Below, one piece after another: positions 27,834-36,498 of a stretch of DNA of 64,000 bases. The notes beneath the pieces are model-generated. The model was not told the DNA's origin, made no database searches, and saw nothing but the letters and a program-made list of their open reading frames with translations. Source of the stretch: Flavobacterium salmonis (GTDB lineage Bacteria; Bacteroidota; Bacteroidia; Flavobacteriales; Flavobacteriaceae); assembly GCF_903819435.1 (NCBI RefSeq), contig NZ_CAIJDP010000060.1, forward strand, positions 1 to 64,000, given 5' to 3'. The position numbers and the translations under genes were made by a program. The first letter of the stretch is position 1, and every line of letters begins with the position of its first letter.

Positions 27834-30800
27834 ATGTTAAAAAATTTACAACTAACCTGTGCAATAAGCATCTTCCTTGCCGGAAGCCTTAGTGTATCCC
27901 TATATGCTCAAAACGTTCAGGATTCAACTGCAACTACTGTAACTGCTCCTAAAATAAAAAAGGGAATAATAGTAAAAGGTATTGTTAAAGATGCCAAAAC
28001 TAAAGCAGGTTTATCAGGGATAAATGTAGTAGTTAAAGACTTTTCTGCAGCCATTACCAATGATGACGGTAGTTTTGAAATCAATGTACCTGATTTACAA
28101 GCGCTGTTGACTATAAGCGGACAGGAATTCCAAACCAAAGTCTTTCCTCTTAAAAACAGAAATTCAGATTTAGAAATATTTTTGTACGAAGCGTATTATT
28201 CTCCTATTTACCAAATAGCCAATTTACCTACCGGAACTGAATTCCAGTACGGAAGCACCAAAGCGGTAAATGTGGTTAATTTTAAAACCAATCAATGGTC
28301 CAGTCCCATTAAAGAGTCTGTTGGCGATTTTCTTCAGGGAAGAGTAGCCGGTCTTAACAGTATTAGAAGATCCGGAGTTCCGGGATCAGGGGCTTATTTA
28401 AACCTTCGCGGTTTTACTTCTTTGTATGGAACAAATAAACCGTTGATTATTGTTGACGGAATGATTTATGACGATGAAGATTATGGTTCCGGAATTATAC
28501 AAAACAACTCTTCCTCTCCTTTGGATAATCTGGACGTAAAAGACATTGAAAATATCACTGTCCTTAAAGATGACAGTGCGCTGTATGGAGCCAAAGGAGC
28601 TAACGGTGTACTTATTATCAATACCACGCGTCCGACAGAACTGACTACAAAAATTGATTTTACGATGTACGGGAGTGCCAATCAGACACCTGACCAATTA
28701 CCGGTTATGGGTGCAGATGCCTACCGTACACATATTTCGCAGTTAGAAGCTACTCGCGGACTTTCTCAGGATCAAATTGCGGCTCTTCCGTATATGAATG
28801 ACAATCCTCTGCTTCCGGGATATTACAAATATCATAATGAAACCAACTGGCAGGATAAAATTTTCAAGTCGAGTGTTAGCCAAAACTATTTCCTTAAAGT
28901 GCGTGGAGGGGATGATATTGCAAAATATGGTTTGTCTGTGGGATATCTTAATAATCAGGGAATTGTTGAAAACACCGAATCAAAACGTTACAGCACCCGT
29001 TTAAATGCAGCTTTGCGTTTAACTGAAAAGCTTTATGTAGATGCCAACATGTCTTTTATCAATAATCTTCAGGAACAGAGAGATCAGGGATTTGCTTACA
29101 AAACCAGTCCAATTTATCTGGGTCTTACAAAAGCACCTTTTTTAGCAGCCAATGCTATAGATGATGCCGGAAATGTTTCTCCAAACCTGGCAGATACGGA
29201 TGATTTTAATGTCAGCAATCCAAGAGCTATACTAAATGACGGAATTGGAACCAACAAAAACTATCGTTTCTTTGGAAACCTGAATTTTAAATATACAATT
29301 AATAATGCATGGAATGTAAATACCCTTTTTGGACTTACTTACAACAAAGAGCGCGAAATTTTCTTTATTCCGGACAAAGGAGTAGCCGATGTTATTCTCC
29401 CTACTGCAATAGCTAAAAACCGTTCCGGTAGTGAGGTACAAATTTTAAACAGCATTTATACTGATACTTACGCCAATTACTTTAAGAAATTTAAGGATGA
29501 TCAGCAAGTAGATGTTCGTTTTGGTTTTAGAACACAAAGTAATCATTCTGAAAGTGATTTAGGTTTGGGATACAATTCTGCTACTGATGATTTTACAAGC
29601 GTAGGAGCCGGATCTAACCTATTGCGCCAGGTTGGAGGAGCTTTAGGAGAATGGAATTGGCTAAACATATATGCCAGTGCAAATTACAATTACCATAATA
29701 AATACTTCCTGACAACCAGTTATGCGGTTGATGGTTCAAGCCGTTTTGGAGATAAAGAGAACGGGAATAATAAGTTCTCTCTTATGACGGCTATAACAGG
29801 AGCATGGATGGTTTCTGCTGAAAATTTCATGAAAAATTCAAAAACCATTGATTATTTAAAATTGAGAGGAACAATCAGTGAAGGCGGTAATGACGATATC
29901 GGAAATTTTACAGCTCAAAAATATTATGTTTCACAAAACTTATTGGGTGTACAAGGTTTGGTAAGTGGTAATATTGGAAATCCAAACCTGCAGTGGGAAA
30001 CCGTTAAAAAATTTAATGTTGGTGCTGACTTAGGTTTGTTTAATGAACGTATTAATCTTTCTATGGATTTTTACAGAAAGAAAACAGAGGACATGATTGT
30101 TTATGAATCTGTTAGCAATGTAACCGGTTTTGATTATGTAGTTTCAAACAGTGGTCAAATGAAAACTTTAGGGGCAGAATTATCTTTGAATAGCCGTGTA
30201 ATAAGTTCGCCAGATTTTACTTTTGATTTTGGACTGAATTTAGCCACATATAAAAATAAGGTACAAACCCTTCCAAATGGTGATATCCTGACTCAGTTTG
30301 GTGGAGCGACATATATTACCTCAGTAGGAAATGATGCTAATTTATTTTATGGTTTAAAAACTAATGGTGTATATTCTACTACTGCAGATGCCAACGCTGA
30401 CGGATTTTCAAAACGTTTAAGTAATGGTCAATTAGTTCCTTTTGCCGGTGGAGATATGCGGTTTACAGACACAAACGGTGATAAAGTAATTGATGATAAA
30501 GACCGTATGATAATTGGTAATCCAAACCCGGATTTAACAGGAAGCATTACAACTAATTTTACCTATAAACGCTTCAGCCTACAGGGACTATTTACTTTTT
30601 CAGTAGGAAACGACCTTTATAATGGGGTACGCTACAACCTTGAAAAGATGAGTGGATACGAAAACCAAAGTACTGCTATAGCAAACCGCTGGAGAGCCGA
30701 GGGACAACAAACTGATATACCAAAAGCTACATGGGGAGATCCTATGGGAAATGCCAGTTTTTCTGACCGATGGATCGAAGACGGTTCTTACTTAAGGTTA

Positions 30801-31019
30801 AAAACTTTAGTATTGGGTTATGATTTTAATGTCGAAAAAATGAATTATATAAAAGCCATAAAAATTTATGCTACTGCCAATAACTTGTTTACACTGACAG
30901 ATTATCTGGGCTATGATCCAGAATTCAGTGCGACCTCATCTATATTTGGTCAGGGTGCAGATATCGGATTAGCACCTCAGTTTACAAGTTTTCAATTAGG
31001 ATTACGTTTAGGCCTTTAA
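27834..31019 (+). CDS. SusC/RagA-type TonB-dependent outer-membrane transporter (second of operon)
   Basis: A signal peptide (ISIFLAGSLSVSLYAQ) is followed by a Ser/Thr/Lys-rich linker, a carboxypeptidase-D-like domain at about 45-125 ('KGIVKDAKTKAGLSGINVVV') and a plug at about 150-265 ('LNLRGFTSLYGTNKPLIIVD', 'DIENITVLKDDSALYGAKGA', 'GVLIINTTRP'). A normal-length barrel ends at residue 1061. It has no STN domain. It differs clearly from the first SusC of the operon, so this is not a recent duplication. SusD follows after 27 bases. Substrate unknown. Confidence 0.95.
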   Translation: MLKNLQLTCAISIFLAGSLSVSLYAQNVQDSTATTVTAPKIKKGIIVKGIVKDAKTKAGLSGINVVVKDFSAAITNDDGSFEINVPDLQALLTISGQEFQTKVFPLKNRNSDLEIFLYEAYYSPIYQIANLPTGTEFQYGSTKAVNVVNFKTNQWSSPIKESVGDFLQGRVAGLNSIRRSGVPGSGAYLNLRGFTSLYGTNKPLIIVDGMIYDDEDYGSGIIQNNSSSPLDNLDVKDIENITVLKDDSALYGAKGANGVLIINTTRPTELTTKIDFTMYGSANQTPDQLPVMGADAYRTHISQLEATRGLSQDQIAALPYMNDNPLLPGYYKYHNETNWQDKIFKSSVSQNYFLKVRGGDDIAKYGLSVGYLNNQGIVENTESKRYSTRLNAALRLTEKLYVDANMSFINNLQEQRDQGFAYKTSPIYLGLTKAPFLAANAIDDAGNVSPNLADTDDFNVSNPRAILNDGIGTNKNYRFFGNLNFKYTINNAWNVNTLFGLTYNKEREIFFIPDKGVADVILPTAIAKNRSGSEVQILNSIYTDTYANYFKKFKDDQQVDVRFGFRTQSNHSESDLGLGYNSATDDFTSVGAGSNLLRQVGGALGEWNWLNIYASANYNYHNKYFLTTSYAVDGSSRFGDKENGNNKFSLMTAITGAWMVSAENFMKNSKTIDYLKLRGTISEGGNDDIGNFTAQKYYVSQNLLGVQGLVSGNIGNPNLQWETVKKFNVGADLGLFNERINLSMDFYRKKTEDMIVYESVSNVTGFDYVVSNSGQMKTLGAELSLNSRVISSPDFTFDFGLNLATYKNKVQTLPNGDILTQFGGATYITSVGNDANLFYGLKTNGVYSTTADANADGFSKRLSNGQLVPFAGGDMRFTDTNGDKVIDDKDRMIIGNPNPDLTGSITTNFTYKRFSLQGLFTFSVGNDLYNGVRYNLEKMSGYENQSTAIANRWRAEGQQTDIPKATWGDPMGNASFSDRWIEDGSYLRLKTLVLGYDFNVEKMNYIKAIKIYATANNLFTLTDYLGYDPEFSATSSIFGQGADIGLAPQFTSFQLGLRLGL

Positions 31020-31046
31020 TTATTTTACACTTAGATAAGAATACAG

Positions 31047-32789
31047 ATGATGACAATTAGTATAAAAACAAAAAAAAGCATTCTATTAGGAATACTGGCT
31101 CTAACATTTAGCCTGAATTCCTGCTCTGACTATCTGGATGTGCAGCCTGAAGACAAGCTTATTGAAGAGCAAATGTATCGTAATATATATGATGCTGATG
31201 CCGCTGTAATGGGGGTTTACGGAAAATTTATGGCACTTGCAGAGAAAAACGTTATTTTGAATGAAATGCGTGCTGACCTGATGACAACAACCAGAAATTC
31301 AAGTCCATACCTTAAAGAAATTTCAGAACATAATGTTTCAGCTGACAACCCGTATGCCAATCCTAAAGATTTTTTTGTGGTGATTCAAAACTGTAATAAT
31401 GTGCTTAAAAATTTCGATATGATGCTCGAAAAAAAGCGTTTTACTCAGGAACAGTATGACCAGCGTTACTCTGATGTGGGAGCAATTCGCAGCTGGGTTT
31501 ATCTTCAGTTAGGAATTCACTATGGAAACATTCCTTACATCACAGAACCTATTGAAACAATAGAAGATGCAAAAAACATTTCTAAATATCCCCGCATACC
31601 ATTTAATCAATTATTAGATCAATTGATTTTATTTACCGAAAATTTGCCTTATAAGGATTTATATGCTTCAGGAAGTTCTTTGGTAATTACCATTGACGGC
31701 TACAATACAGCTAAATTCTTTATCAACAAAGAATGTTTGCTGGGTGATTTACATCTTTGGAAAGGAAATTACAATGCTGCTGCTATACATTACAAAAATG
31801 TTATGGAAACCGGAACTAAAGGAGGTACAGATACAGAACTATATAATACTTACAGGGTAAAATTTGCAGAGGTTACAACGCATGACGATTTAGCGGTTGG
31901 TTATTTAAGATATTCTGAACAAGACGCTACAACCTTAATTAATAGCAATACACAAGGCTGGAGATCCATTTTTGCCAGGGACAGAGATGCATTATGGAAC
32001 ACAGAATGGATTTGGTCTTTGCCTTTCGAAAATAATTTTGCTCCTAAAAACCCATTTATCGCTTTATTTTCGAGCAAAAATGGCGATTATCTAGTCAAAC
32101 CATCCAACACAGCTATTGCTCTATGGGACAATCAGAAACAAAGTAATGATATCCCTTACGATGCACGTGGACCAAAATTCACCTATAATATTATAAATGG
32201 CGATCCCGTAATTATGAAATACCTTTACAGCAGTGAAGCAGTAGCTACAACCGGAATTGGTAATACAAAAGGGCAATGGTTTTTATACCGTGCAGCTAAA
32301 TTACATCTGCGTTATGCAGAAGCTGCCAACAGAGATAACCAGCAAAAAGTAGCTTATGCTATTTTAAACAATGGAATAAGAAGGGCTTATACTCCAAGTC
32401 CTGCACCTACAGATGTTACTGATGTACAGCAAACCAAATTGCCATTCCCATATGATTTCGATGCCCGTATGGGGGATTATCCATTTTATAGAGCAAACTG
32501 GCATCGTAATGATGGAATTCGTGGCCGTGCTTTCATGAAATTTGTCGGAGCAGTTGGAGATGATGTAATTACGACCGAAAACAATATTATTCAGGAAGAC
32601 GCATTAGAATTAGCTTACGAAGGAAACCGTTGGGAAGATTTGGTTCGTGTAGCTTTACGCCGAAATGATCCATCGTTTTTAGCTGAAAAAGTATACCAAA
32701 AACTGAACAGTGAAGGAAACAGTAAAGCAGACGAAGTACGTTCTAAACTGATGAACGTTAACAATTGGTATTTGCCATTTAATTGGTAA
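31047..32789 (+). CDS. SusD/RagB-family surface lipoprotein (second of operon)
   Basis: The lipobox ends at Cys26 (ALTFSLNSC), followed by 'SDYLDVQPEDKLIEEQMYRN'. Internal SusD landmarks include 'VGAIRSWVYLQLGIHYGNIP' and 'LHLRYAEAANRDNQQKVAYA', and the C-terminal 'EDALELAYEGNRWEDLVRVA'. It ends 'VNNWYLPFNW', the usual type of ending. At 580 residues it is longer than the first SusD. Two ATG codons in tandem open the gene; the first is used here. It is the last gene of the seven-gene operon, and a strong terminator begins 15 bases after the stop codon. Confidence 0.95.
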   Translation: MMTISIKTKKSILLGILALTFSLNSCSDYLDVQPEDKLIEEQMYRNIYDADAAVMGVYGKFMALAEKNVILNEMRADLMTTTRNSSPYLKEISEHNVSADNPYANPKDFFVVIQNCNNVLKNFDMMLEKKRFTQEQYDQRYSDVGAIRSWVYLQLGIHYGNIPYITEPIETIEDAKNISKYPRIPFNQLLDQLILFTENLPYKDLYASGSSLVITIDGYNTAKFFINKECLLGDLHLWKGNYNAAAIHYKNVMETGTKGGTDTELYNTYRVKFAEVTTHDDLAVGYLRYSEQDATTLINSNTQGWRSIFARDRDALWNTEWIWSLPFENNFAPKNPFIALFSSKNGDYLVKPSNTAIALWDNQKQSNDIPYDARGPKFTYNIINGDPVIMKYLYSSEAVATTGIGNTKGQWFLYRAAKLHLRYAEAANRDNQQKVAYAILNNGIRRAYTPSPAPTDVTDVQQTKLPFPYDFDARMGDYPFYRANWHRNDGIRGRAFMKFVGAVGDDVITTENNIIQEDALELAYEGNRWEDLVRVALRRNDPSFLAEKVYQKLNSEGNSKADEVRSKLMNVNNWYLPFNW

Positions 32790-32803
32790 AACTATTTTTA
32801 GAG

Positions 32804-32840
32804 AGGCTTATAGATATTGAAATATTTATAAGCCTTTTTT
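32804..32840 (+). terminator. Strong terminator of the FAS1-SusCD operon
   Basis: AGGCTTATA-GATATT pairs with AATATT-TATAAGCCT across a GA-centred loop (32804-32835), then six T. The stem is long and nearly perfect, and lies directly after the last SusD gene. Confidence 0.9.
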
Positions 32841-32951
32841 ATACAAAAAATAAAGCTTTAAGCTTTAATAATAAAAAGATTAAACCTTTTTATATCAAAT
32901 AAAGTATTGTATTTAGTAGTTTAATTTTTATCTAATTTAAAAACCATTTTT

Positions 32952-33362
32952 ATGAAAAAGAATACTGTTTTATTGATGTTATTATTATGTGGTGTATTTA
33001 GTACCCTATCTGCTCAGAGTGTTTTACGCTGGTCAGTACATACACCCGATGGTGAAGCTACCTTAAAAATTAAAATAGACGGTGTTGTTGTTGTAAATGT
33101 ACAGCAGGCACAATATGCTTCTTCACAGAGCGGGATCATACAGGTTGACAATTATTCAACAATTGAATATGAAGCGACTACCAGTGGTGCACCATTACTT
33201 TGTGCTGCCACTGAAACACTCTTAGTTCCTGGTTGGATTGCCAGCTGTTATGATGCGAATGGCAATTTCATAGACCCTTATATTTATTCAGAATCCTGGT
33301 CATGGACTGCTTATGATGATGATTATACAATACAATTATCCACTATCCCAAATAACTCATAA
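32952..33362 (+). CDS. Small secreted protein of unknown function
   Basis: A signal peptide (MKKNTVLLMLLLCGVFSTLSAQ) precedes about 114 residues rich in Ser, Thr and aromatic residues, predicted mostly beta ('GEATLKIKIDGVVVVNVQQA', 'YIYSESWSWTAYDDDYTIQL'). Two cysteines (LLCAATETLLVPGWIASC) could form a disulfide in the periplasm or outside. It lies after the operon terminator and so has its own promoter. I do not recognise the family. The size and beta content suggest a small secreted or periplasmic binding protein. Confidence 0.7.
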   Translation: MKKNTVLLMLLLCGVFSTLSAQSVLRWSVHTPDGEATLKIKIDGVVVVNVQQAQYASSQSGIIQVDNYSTIEYEATTSGAPLLCAATETLLVPGWIASCYDANGNFIDPYIYSESWSWTAYDDDYTIQLSTIPNNS

Positions 33363-33380
33363 AAACTCATATTAACAAAA

Positions 33381-33428
33381 AAAGCGGTTGTATCCTTTAA
33401 AAGGTTTTACACCCGCTTTTAATAATAT
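33381..33428. terminator. Bidirectional terminator between convergent genes
   Basis: AAAAGCGG (33380-33387) pairs with CCGCTTTT (33413-33420), with further pairing inward (TGTA/TACA). On the minus strand the stem is followed by seven T, and on the plus strand by AATAATATTTTTT. It serves both the small secreted-protein gene and the Nudix regulator. Confidence 0.8.
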
Positions 33429-33491
33429 TTTTTCAACACTTTCCTGTGGAATTTTACAAAAAAGAAAGTTTTATATTTATTTTACTATCAT

Positions 33492-34136
33492 TTAAAAATC
33501 CAAAACAAAATCCTTTGAAGCACATTTGTTGAAAAAAGCAGCATTAAATTTATACAGTTTATCTCCTTTTTCAGAAACATTTTCTTTTTTTTCTTTCAAA
33601 GGGACTACTACTTTCTGCTTTAAAAAATTTCTGCTAAAACTATCCTTATCCGTTTCTATGCCCAAAATTCCCTTATAAAGATTCATTAATTCTGATATCG
33701 TAAATTTCTCCGGCAGAAGATTAAAATCAACAGGAGACTCACGAACACATTTTTCTAACTGATACAAACTATAATCTAAAATTAAATTGTGATCCTGAAT
33801 TAAATCAGGTACATCTGTAATCATAAACCATCTTTGGTATAAATCAACTACACCAAATTTCACCCGATAATCTTCAATATTAATAACCGTGTAATATCTT
33901 AAAGTTTGAGAATTTGTACCGGCTCCCTCTGTCAGCTGTTTCAGGAACACATTTTCAAAATTACCAAATTCATTCAGTAAATCCAGGGCAGTCTCATCTG
34001 CTTTTTTAGCATCCTTAGCAATTCCGGATATAAGCCCCCATTTTGTCCCTACTCCTTTATTCCCCTTAGATAAGAGCACCTTAAGGCTTCCGTTATCATA
34101 GCCGAAAACAACACAATCAATCGTGACCTCATTCAT
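33492..34136 (-). CDS. Nudix-fold transcription regulator with winged helix (NrtR-like)
   Basis: The N-terminal ~135 residues form a Nudix fold ('IDCVVFGYDNGSLKVLLSKG', 'WGLISGIAKDAKKADETALD'). The C-terminal part is a winged-helix domain ('FTISELMNLYKGILG', 'DSFSRNFLKQKVVVPLKEK'), as in the NrtR/AraR-type regulators. The Nudix box is degenerate: where active enzymes have RE-x-x-EE, this protein reads LDLLNEFG, so hydrolysis is unlikely and ligand sensing is the probable role. In Bacteroidota such proteins regulate sugar or NAD genes, often next to their targets. The nearest candidates are the FAS1-SusCD operon, which is convergent, and the genes upstream on its own strand. Target and ligand are not shown by the sequence. 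Confidence 0.8.
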   Translation of the reverse strand: MNEVTIDCVVFGYDNGSLKVLLSKGNKGVGTKWGLISGIAKDAKKADETALDLLNEFGNFENVFLKQLTEGAGTNSQTLRYYTVINIEDYRVKFGVVDLYQRWFMITDVPDLIQDHNLILDYSLYQLEKCVRESPVDFNLLPEKFTISELMNLYKGILGIETDKDSFSRNFLKQKVVVPLKEKKENVSEKGDKLYKFNAAFFNKCASKDFVLDF

Positions 34137-34360
34137 AATTAATCGTTTTAGTATTAATAAAATAGTATTGACAATATGTAAATAAAATTTGCTAAAAAGA
34201 ACTCTTTATAACATTTGTCGTCACAAACTTATTCGATTAAAATAAAATAACCATCCTGAACCGTGCTGGTACACGGAAATTTTAATTTCATTTACAATAT
34301 GAAGAAATACAAGGATTGGGAAGACTTTTATGAAAATTGTATAATCTAAAACTCGTATAA

Positions 34361-34392
34361 AAAAAACTCCAAAATCAATTTGACTCTGGAGC
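34361..34392 (-). terminator. Terminator of the GNAT gene
   Basis: On the minus strand CTCCA...TGGAG, with an inner TCAA/TTGA pairing, is followed by eight T. It lies about 20 bases after the GNAT stop codon. Confidence 0.7.
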
Positions 34393-34412
34393 TACTTTTA
34401 TTAGAATGCATT

Positions 34413-34898
34413 CTAAAAAATCAATGACATATCGTGCCAAACTTCTCCGCCATGAACAGATTGGGAAACTCCAAAATCAGCAAATCCAAAACGTTGATAA
34501 TATTGGATTAAATGTGATTTACAAGTCAGGATAACCCCGTTACGCCTTTCCTTTTTAGCCTGCATAATCAAATGGTTCATGAGCTGGCCAGCATAACCCT
34601 GATTGCGATATTCTGGTGCCACAGCAATCCCAAAAACACTTTGCCATTTACCATTTTTATCGTGTAATGAGGCTTCTCTAAACAATGTATCACTTATGGT
34701 ATTTTGATTCGTAACCATTCCGTTTACAAAGCCAATTAACTTTCCCTCAGCTTCCAGAAGCCAAAAATGCTCTGGATAGATTTGAATTCTTTTTGTAAAT
34801 GATTCTTTTGATGCTGCCTCTTTAGGCGGAAAACAAATATTTTCAATTTCAGTAATAACATCAAGATCGTTTAAAGTAGCATTTCTAAAAGTTATCAT
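34413..34898 (-). CDS. GNAT-family N-acetyltransferase
   Basis: A 161-residue single-domain protein with the GNAT pattern: 'FRNATLNDLDVITEIENICF' at the N-terminus, the acetyl-CoA loop 'VAPEYRNQGYAGQLMNHLI' (the Q/RxxGxG/A motif) near residue 94, and 'YYQRFGFADFG' near the C-terminus. Residue layout and length are normal for the family. It has hairpin terminators on both sides, so it is probably transcribed alone. The acceptor substrate cannot be told from sequence. Confidence 0.9.
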   Translation of the reverse strand: MITFRNATLNDLDVITEIENICFPPKEAASKESFTKRIQIYPEHFWLLEAEGKLIGFVNGMVTNQNTISDTLFREASLHDKNGKWQSVFGIAVAPEYRNQGYAGQLMNHLIMQAKKERRNGVILTCKSHLIQYYQRFGFADFGVSQSVHGGEVWHDMSLIF

Positions 34899-34945
34899 AG
34901 TTTTAAAATTTTAGCAAAATTAAACAAAGTCCTGTTTTAAACAAT

Positions 34946-34978
34946 AAGCCTGCAAATTCAAAATGATTTTGCAGGCTT
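34946..34978 (-). terminator. Terminator of the aminotransferase gene
   Basis: AAGCCTGCAAA (34946-34956) pairs with TTTTGCAGGCTT (34967-34978), an 11-bp stem, followed on the minus strand by ATTGTTT. It starts 10 bases after the stop codon. Confidence 0.75.
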
Positions 34979-34987
34979 CTGTTCTAT

Positions 34988-36475
34988 TTATAAAACAAAC
35001 CAATCTCTCACATCTTCTGCAATCGTTTCTTCTGCCATAAGATTTTCAAATTCATTTGTTGACGGATTATACTGATACTCTTTTTGCCACTCTTCATAAC
35101 AAAGCGCCACTTTTTGAATGGCATTACAAATAAACAATAGCTCTTCGTCTTTCAATGTCGGATGGAGCGATAGTCTCACCCAGCCCGGCTTATTGATTAG
35201 GTTTTTCTGAAGAAGTTCATTGGTCATCATTTTAGACTTTTCCTCACCTAAATCAAACAAATAATGTGCATACGTACTGGCACATGACCAGCCACCACGA
35301 ACCTGGATTCCGAAACGGTCATTTAAAAGACGGACGATTAAATTGTAATGGATGTTTTCTATTGTAAAAGAAACACAGCCAATTCGTTCGCTTTTCAAAT
35401 CGCCCAAAATGGATAAACCATCCACTTTTTGAAGTTCCGAATAACAGAGATCCAACAACTCTTTCTCTCTTTTTTGAATCTTCTTTACGCCCATCTGTTC
35501 TTTCAGTTCCAGACATAAAGCTGTACGCATCACCTGCAGAAACCCCGGAGTTCCGCCATCTTCTTTTACTTCTATTGCATCACTGTAATCATAGCCGCCC
35601 CACGGATTCGTGTATTTTACATTTCCTCCGCCCGGATTATCCGGAAAATTAGCTTTATATAGCTTCTCATTAAAAACCAAAACCCCACAGGTTCCGGGTC
35701 CGCCTAAAAATTTATGAGGCGAAAAGAAAATCGCATCCAATTGCTCTTCAGTCTCTTTTGGATGCATATCGATTTTGACATAAGGTGCCGAAGCTGCAAA
35801 ATCGACAAAACATAAACCTCCGTGCTGATGCATGATTTTTGCCAGTTCATGATACGGAGTGATAATTCCGGTAACGTTGGAACAGGCCGTAAAAGAACCG
35901 ATTTTCAAAACTCTGTTTTCGTATTTTTTAAGTTCTGATGCGAGTATTTTCGGATCAACCAAATTGTTTTCACCTGCCGGCAGAATCACCACATCGGCAA
36001 TGGTTTCATACCACGGAACCTGATTGGAATGATGCTCCATGTGGGTGATAAAAACCACCGGTCTTTCATCATCAAAATTCAGTTTTACATTGTAGATGTT
36101 ATCCGCAGACCGCAATCCCATGATACGCTGTAACTTATTTAAAGCTGCTGTCATTCCGGTTCCGGTGGTAACCAAAACATCGGATTCATTGGCATTCACA
36201 TGTTTTTTAATCAATTCTCTTGCATACTGATAAGCATAAGTCGATGCCTTACCGGTTTCACTTGAAAAAGAATGCGTATTAGCAATCATCGGACCTATTT
36301 TATTAAGCATAATATCCTCAATCGGGATGTACAATCTTCCGCTGGCAATCCAATCGGCATAATATAATTTTTGTCTCCCGTAAACCGATTCAAAAGTATG
36401 GTTTACTCCTATTATATTTCCTCTAAACGTAGAAAAATGCTGTTCTAATTGGGTTGTCTTCAAAGTAACTTCCAT
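34988..36475 (-). CDS. Class V PLP-dependent aminotransferase (cysteine desulfurase/selenocysteine lyase-like)
   Basis: A 495-residue cytosolic enzyme with PLP-fold landmarks. 'VTTGTGMTAALNKL' binds the phosphate; 'MEHHSN' (His149) stacks on PLP; 'CFVDFAASAPY' holds the aspartate; and 'FFSPHKFLGGPGTCG' carries the Schiff-base Lys255. The family covers NifS/SufS-like sulfur donors and several other lyases. No active-site cysteine loop of classical SufS is obvious, though 'GGWSCASTY' occurs near residue 400. The gene ends 23 bases before the dsbD start in transcription order, so the pair (dsbD first) may be one transcript. A role in sulfur or thiol metabolism would fit the neighbours, but the substrate is not known. 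Confidence 0.85.
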   Translation of the reverse strand: MEVTLKTTQLEQHFSTFRGNIIGVNHTFESVYGRQKLYYADWIASGRLYIPIEDIMLNKIGPMIANTHSFSSETGKASTYAYQYARELIKKHVNANESDVLVTTGTGMTAALNKLQRIMGLRSADNIYNVKLNFDDERPVVFITHMEHHSNQVPWYETIADVVILPAGENNLVDPKILASELKKYENRVLKIGSFTACSNVTGIITPYHELAKIMHQHGGLCFVDFAASAPYVKIDMHPKETEEQLDAIFFSPHKFLGGPGTCGVLVFNEKLYKANFPDNPGGGNVKYTNPWGGYDYSDAIEVKEDGGTPGFLQVMRTALCLELKEQMGVKKIQKREKELLDLCYSELQKVDGLSILGDLKSERIGCVSFTIENIHYNLIVRLLNDRFGIQVRGGWSCASTYAHYLFDLGEEKSKMMTNELLQKNLINKPGWVRLSLHPTLKDEELLFICNAIQKVALCYEEWQKEYQYNPSTNEFENLMAEETIAEDVRDWFVL

Positions 36476-36498
36476 ATCATTTATTATTTAAAAGCATT

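Noticed and set aside
28398-28697. Overlapping 99- and 66-codon minus-strand ORFs
   Set aside because: They are shadows of the second SusC gene, whose plug motifs are clear in the plus-strand frame.
17557-32789. Polysaccharide-utilisation locus in the strict sense
   Set aside because: No glycoside hydrolase, lyase, sulfatase or dedicated regulator is encoded, so a glycan substrate cannot be claimed.
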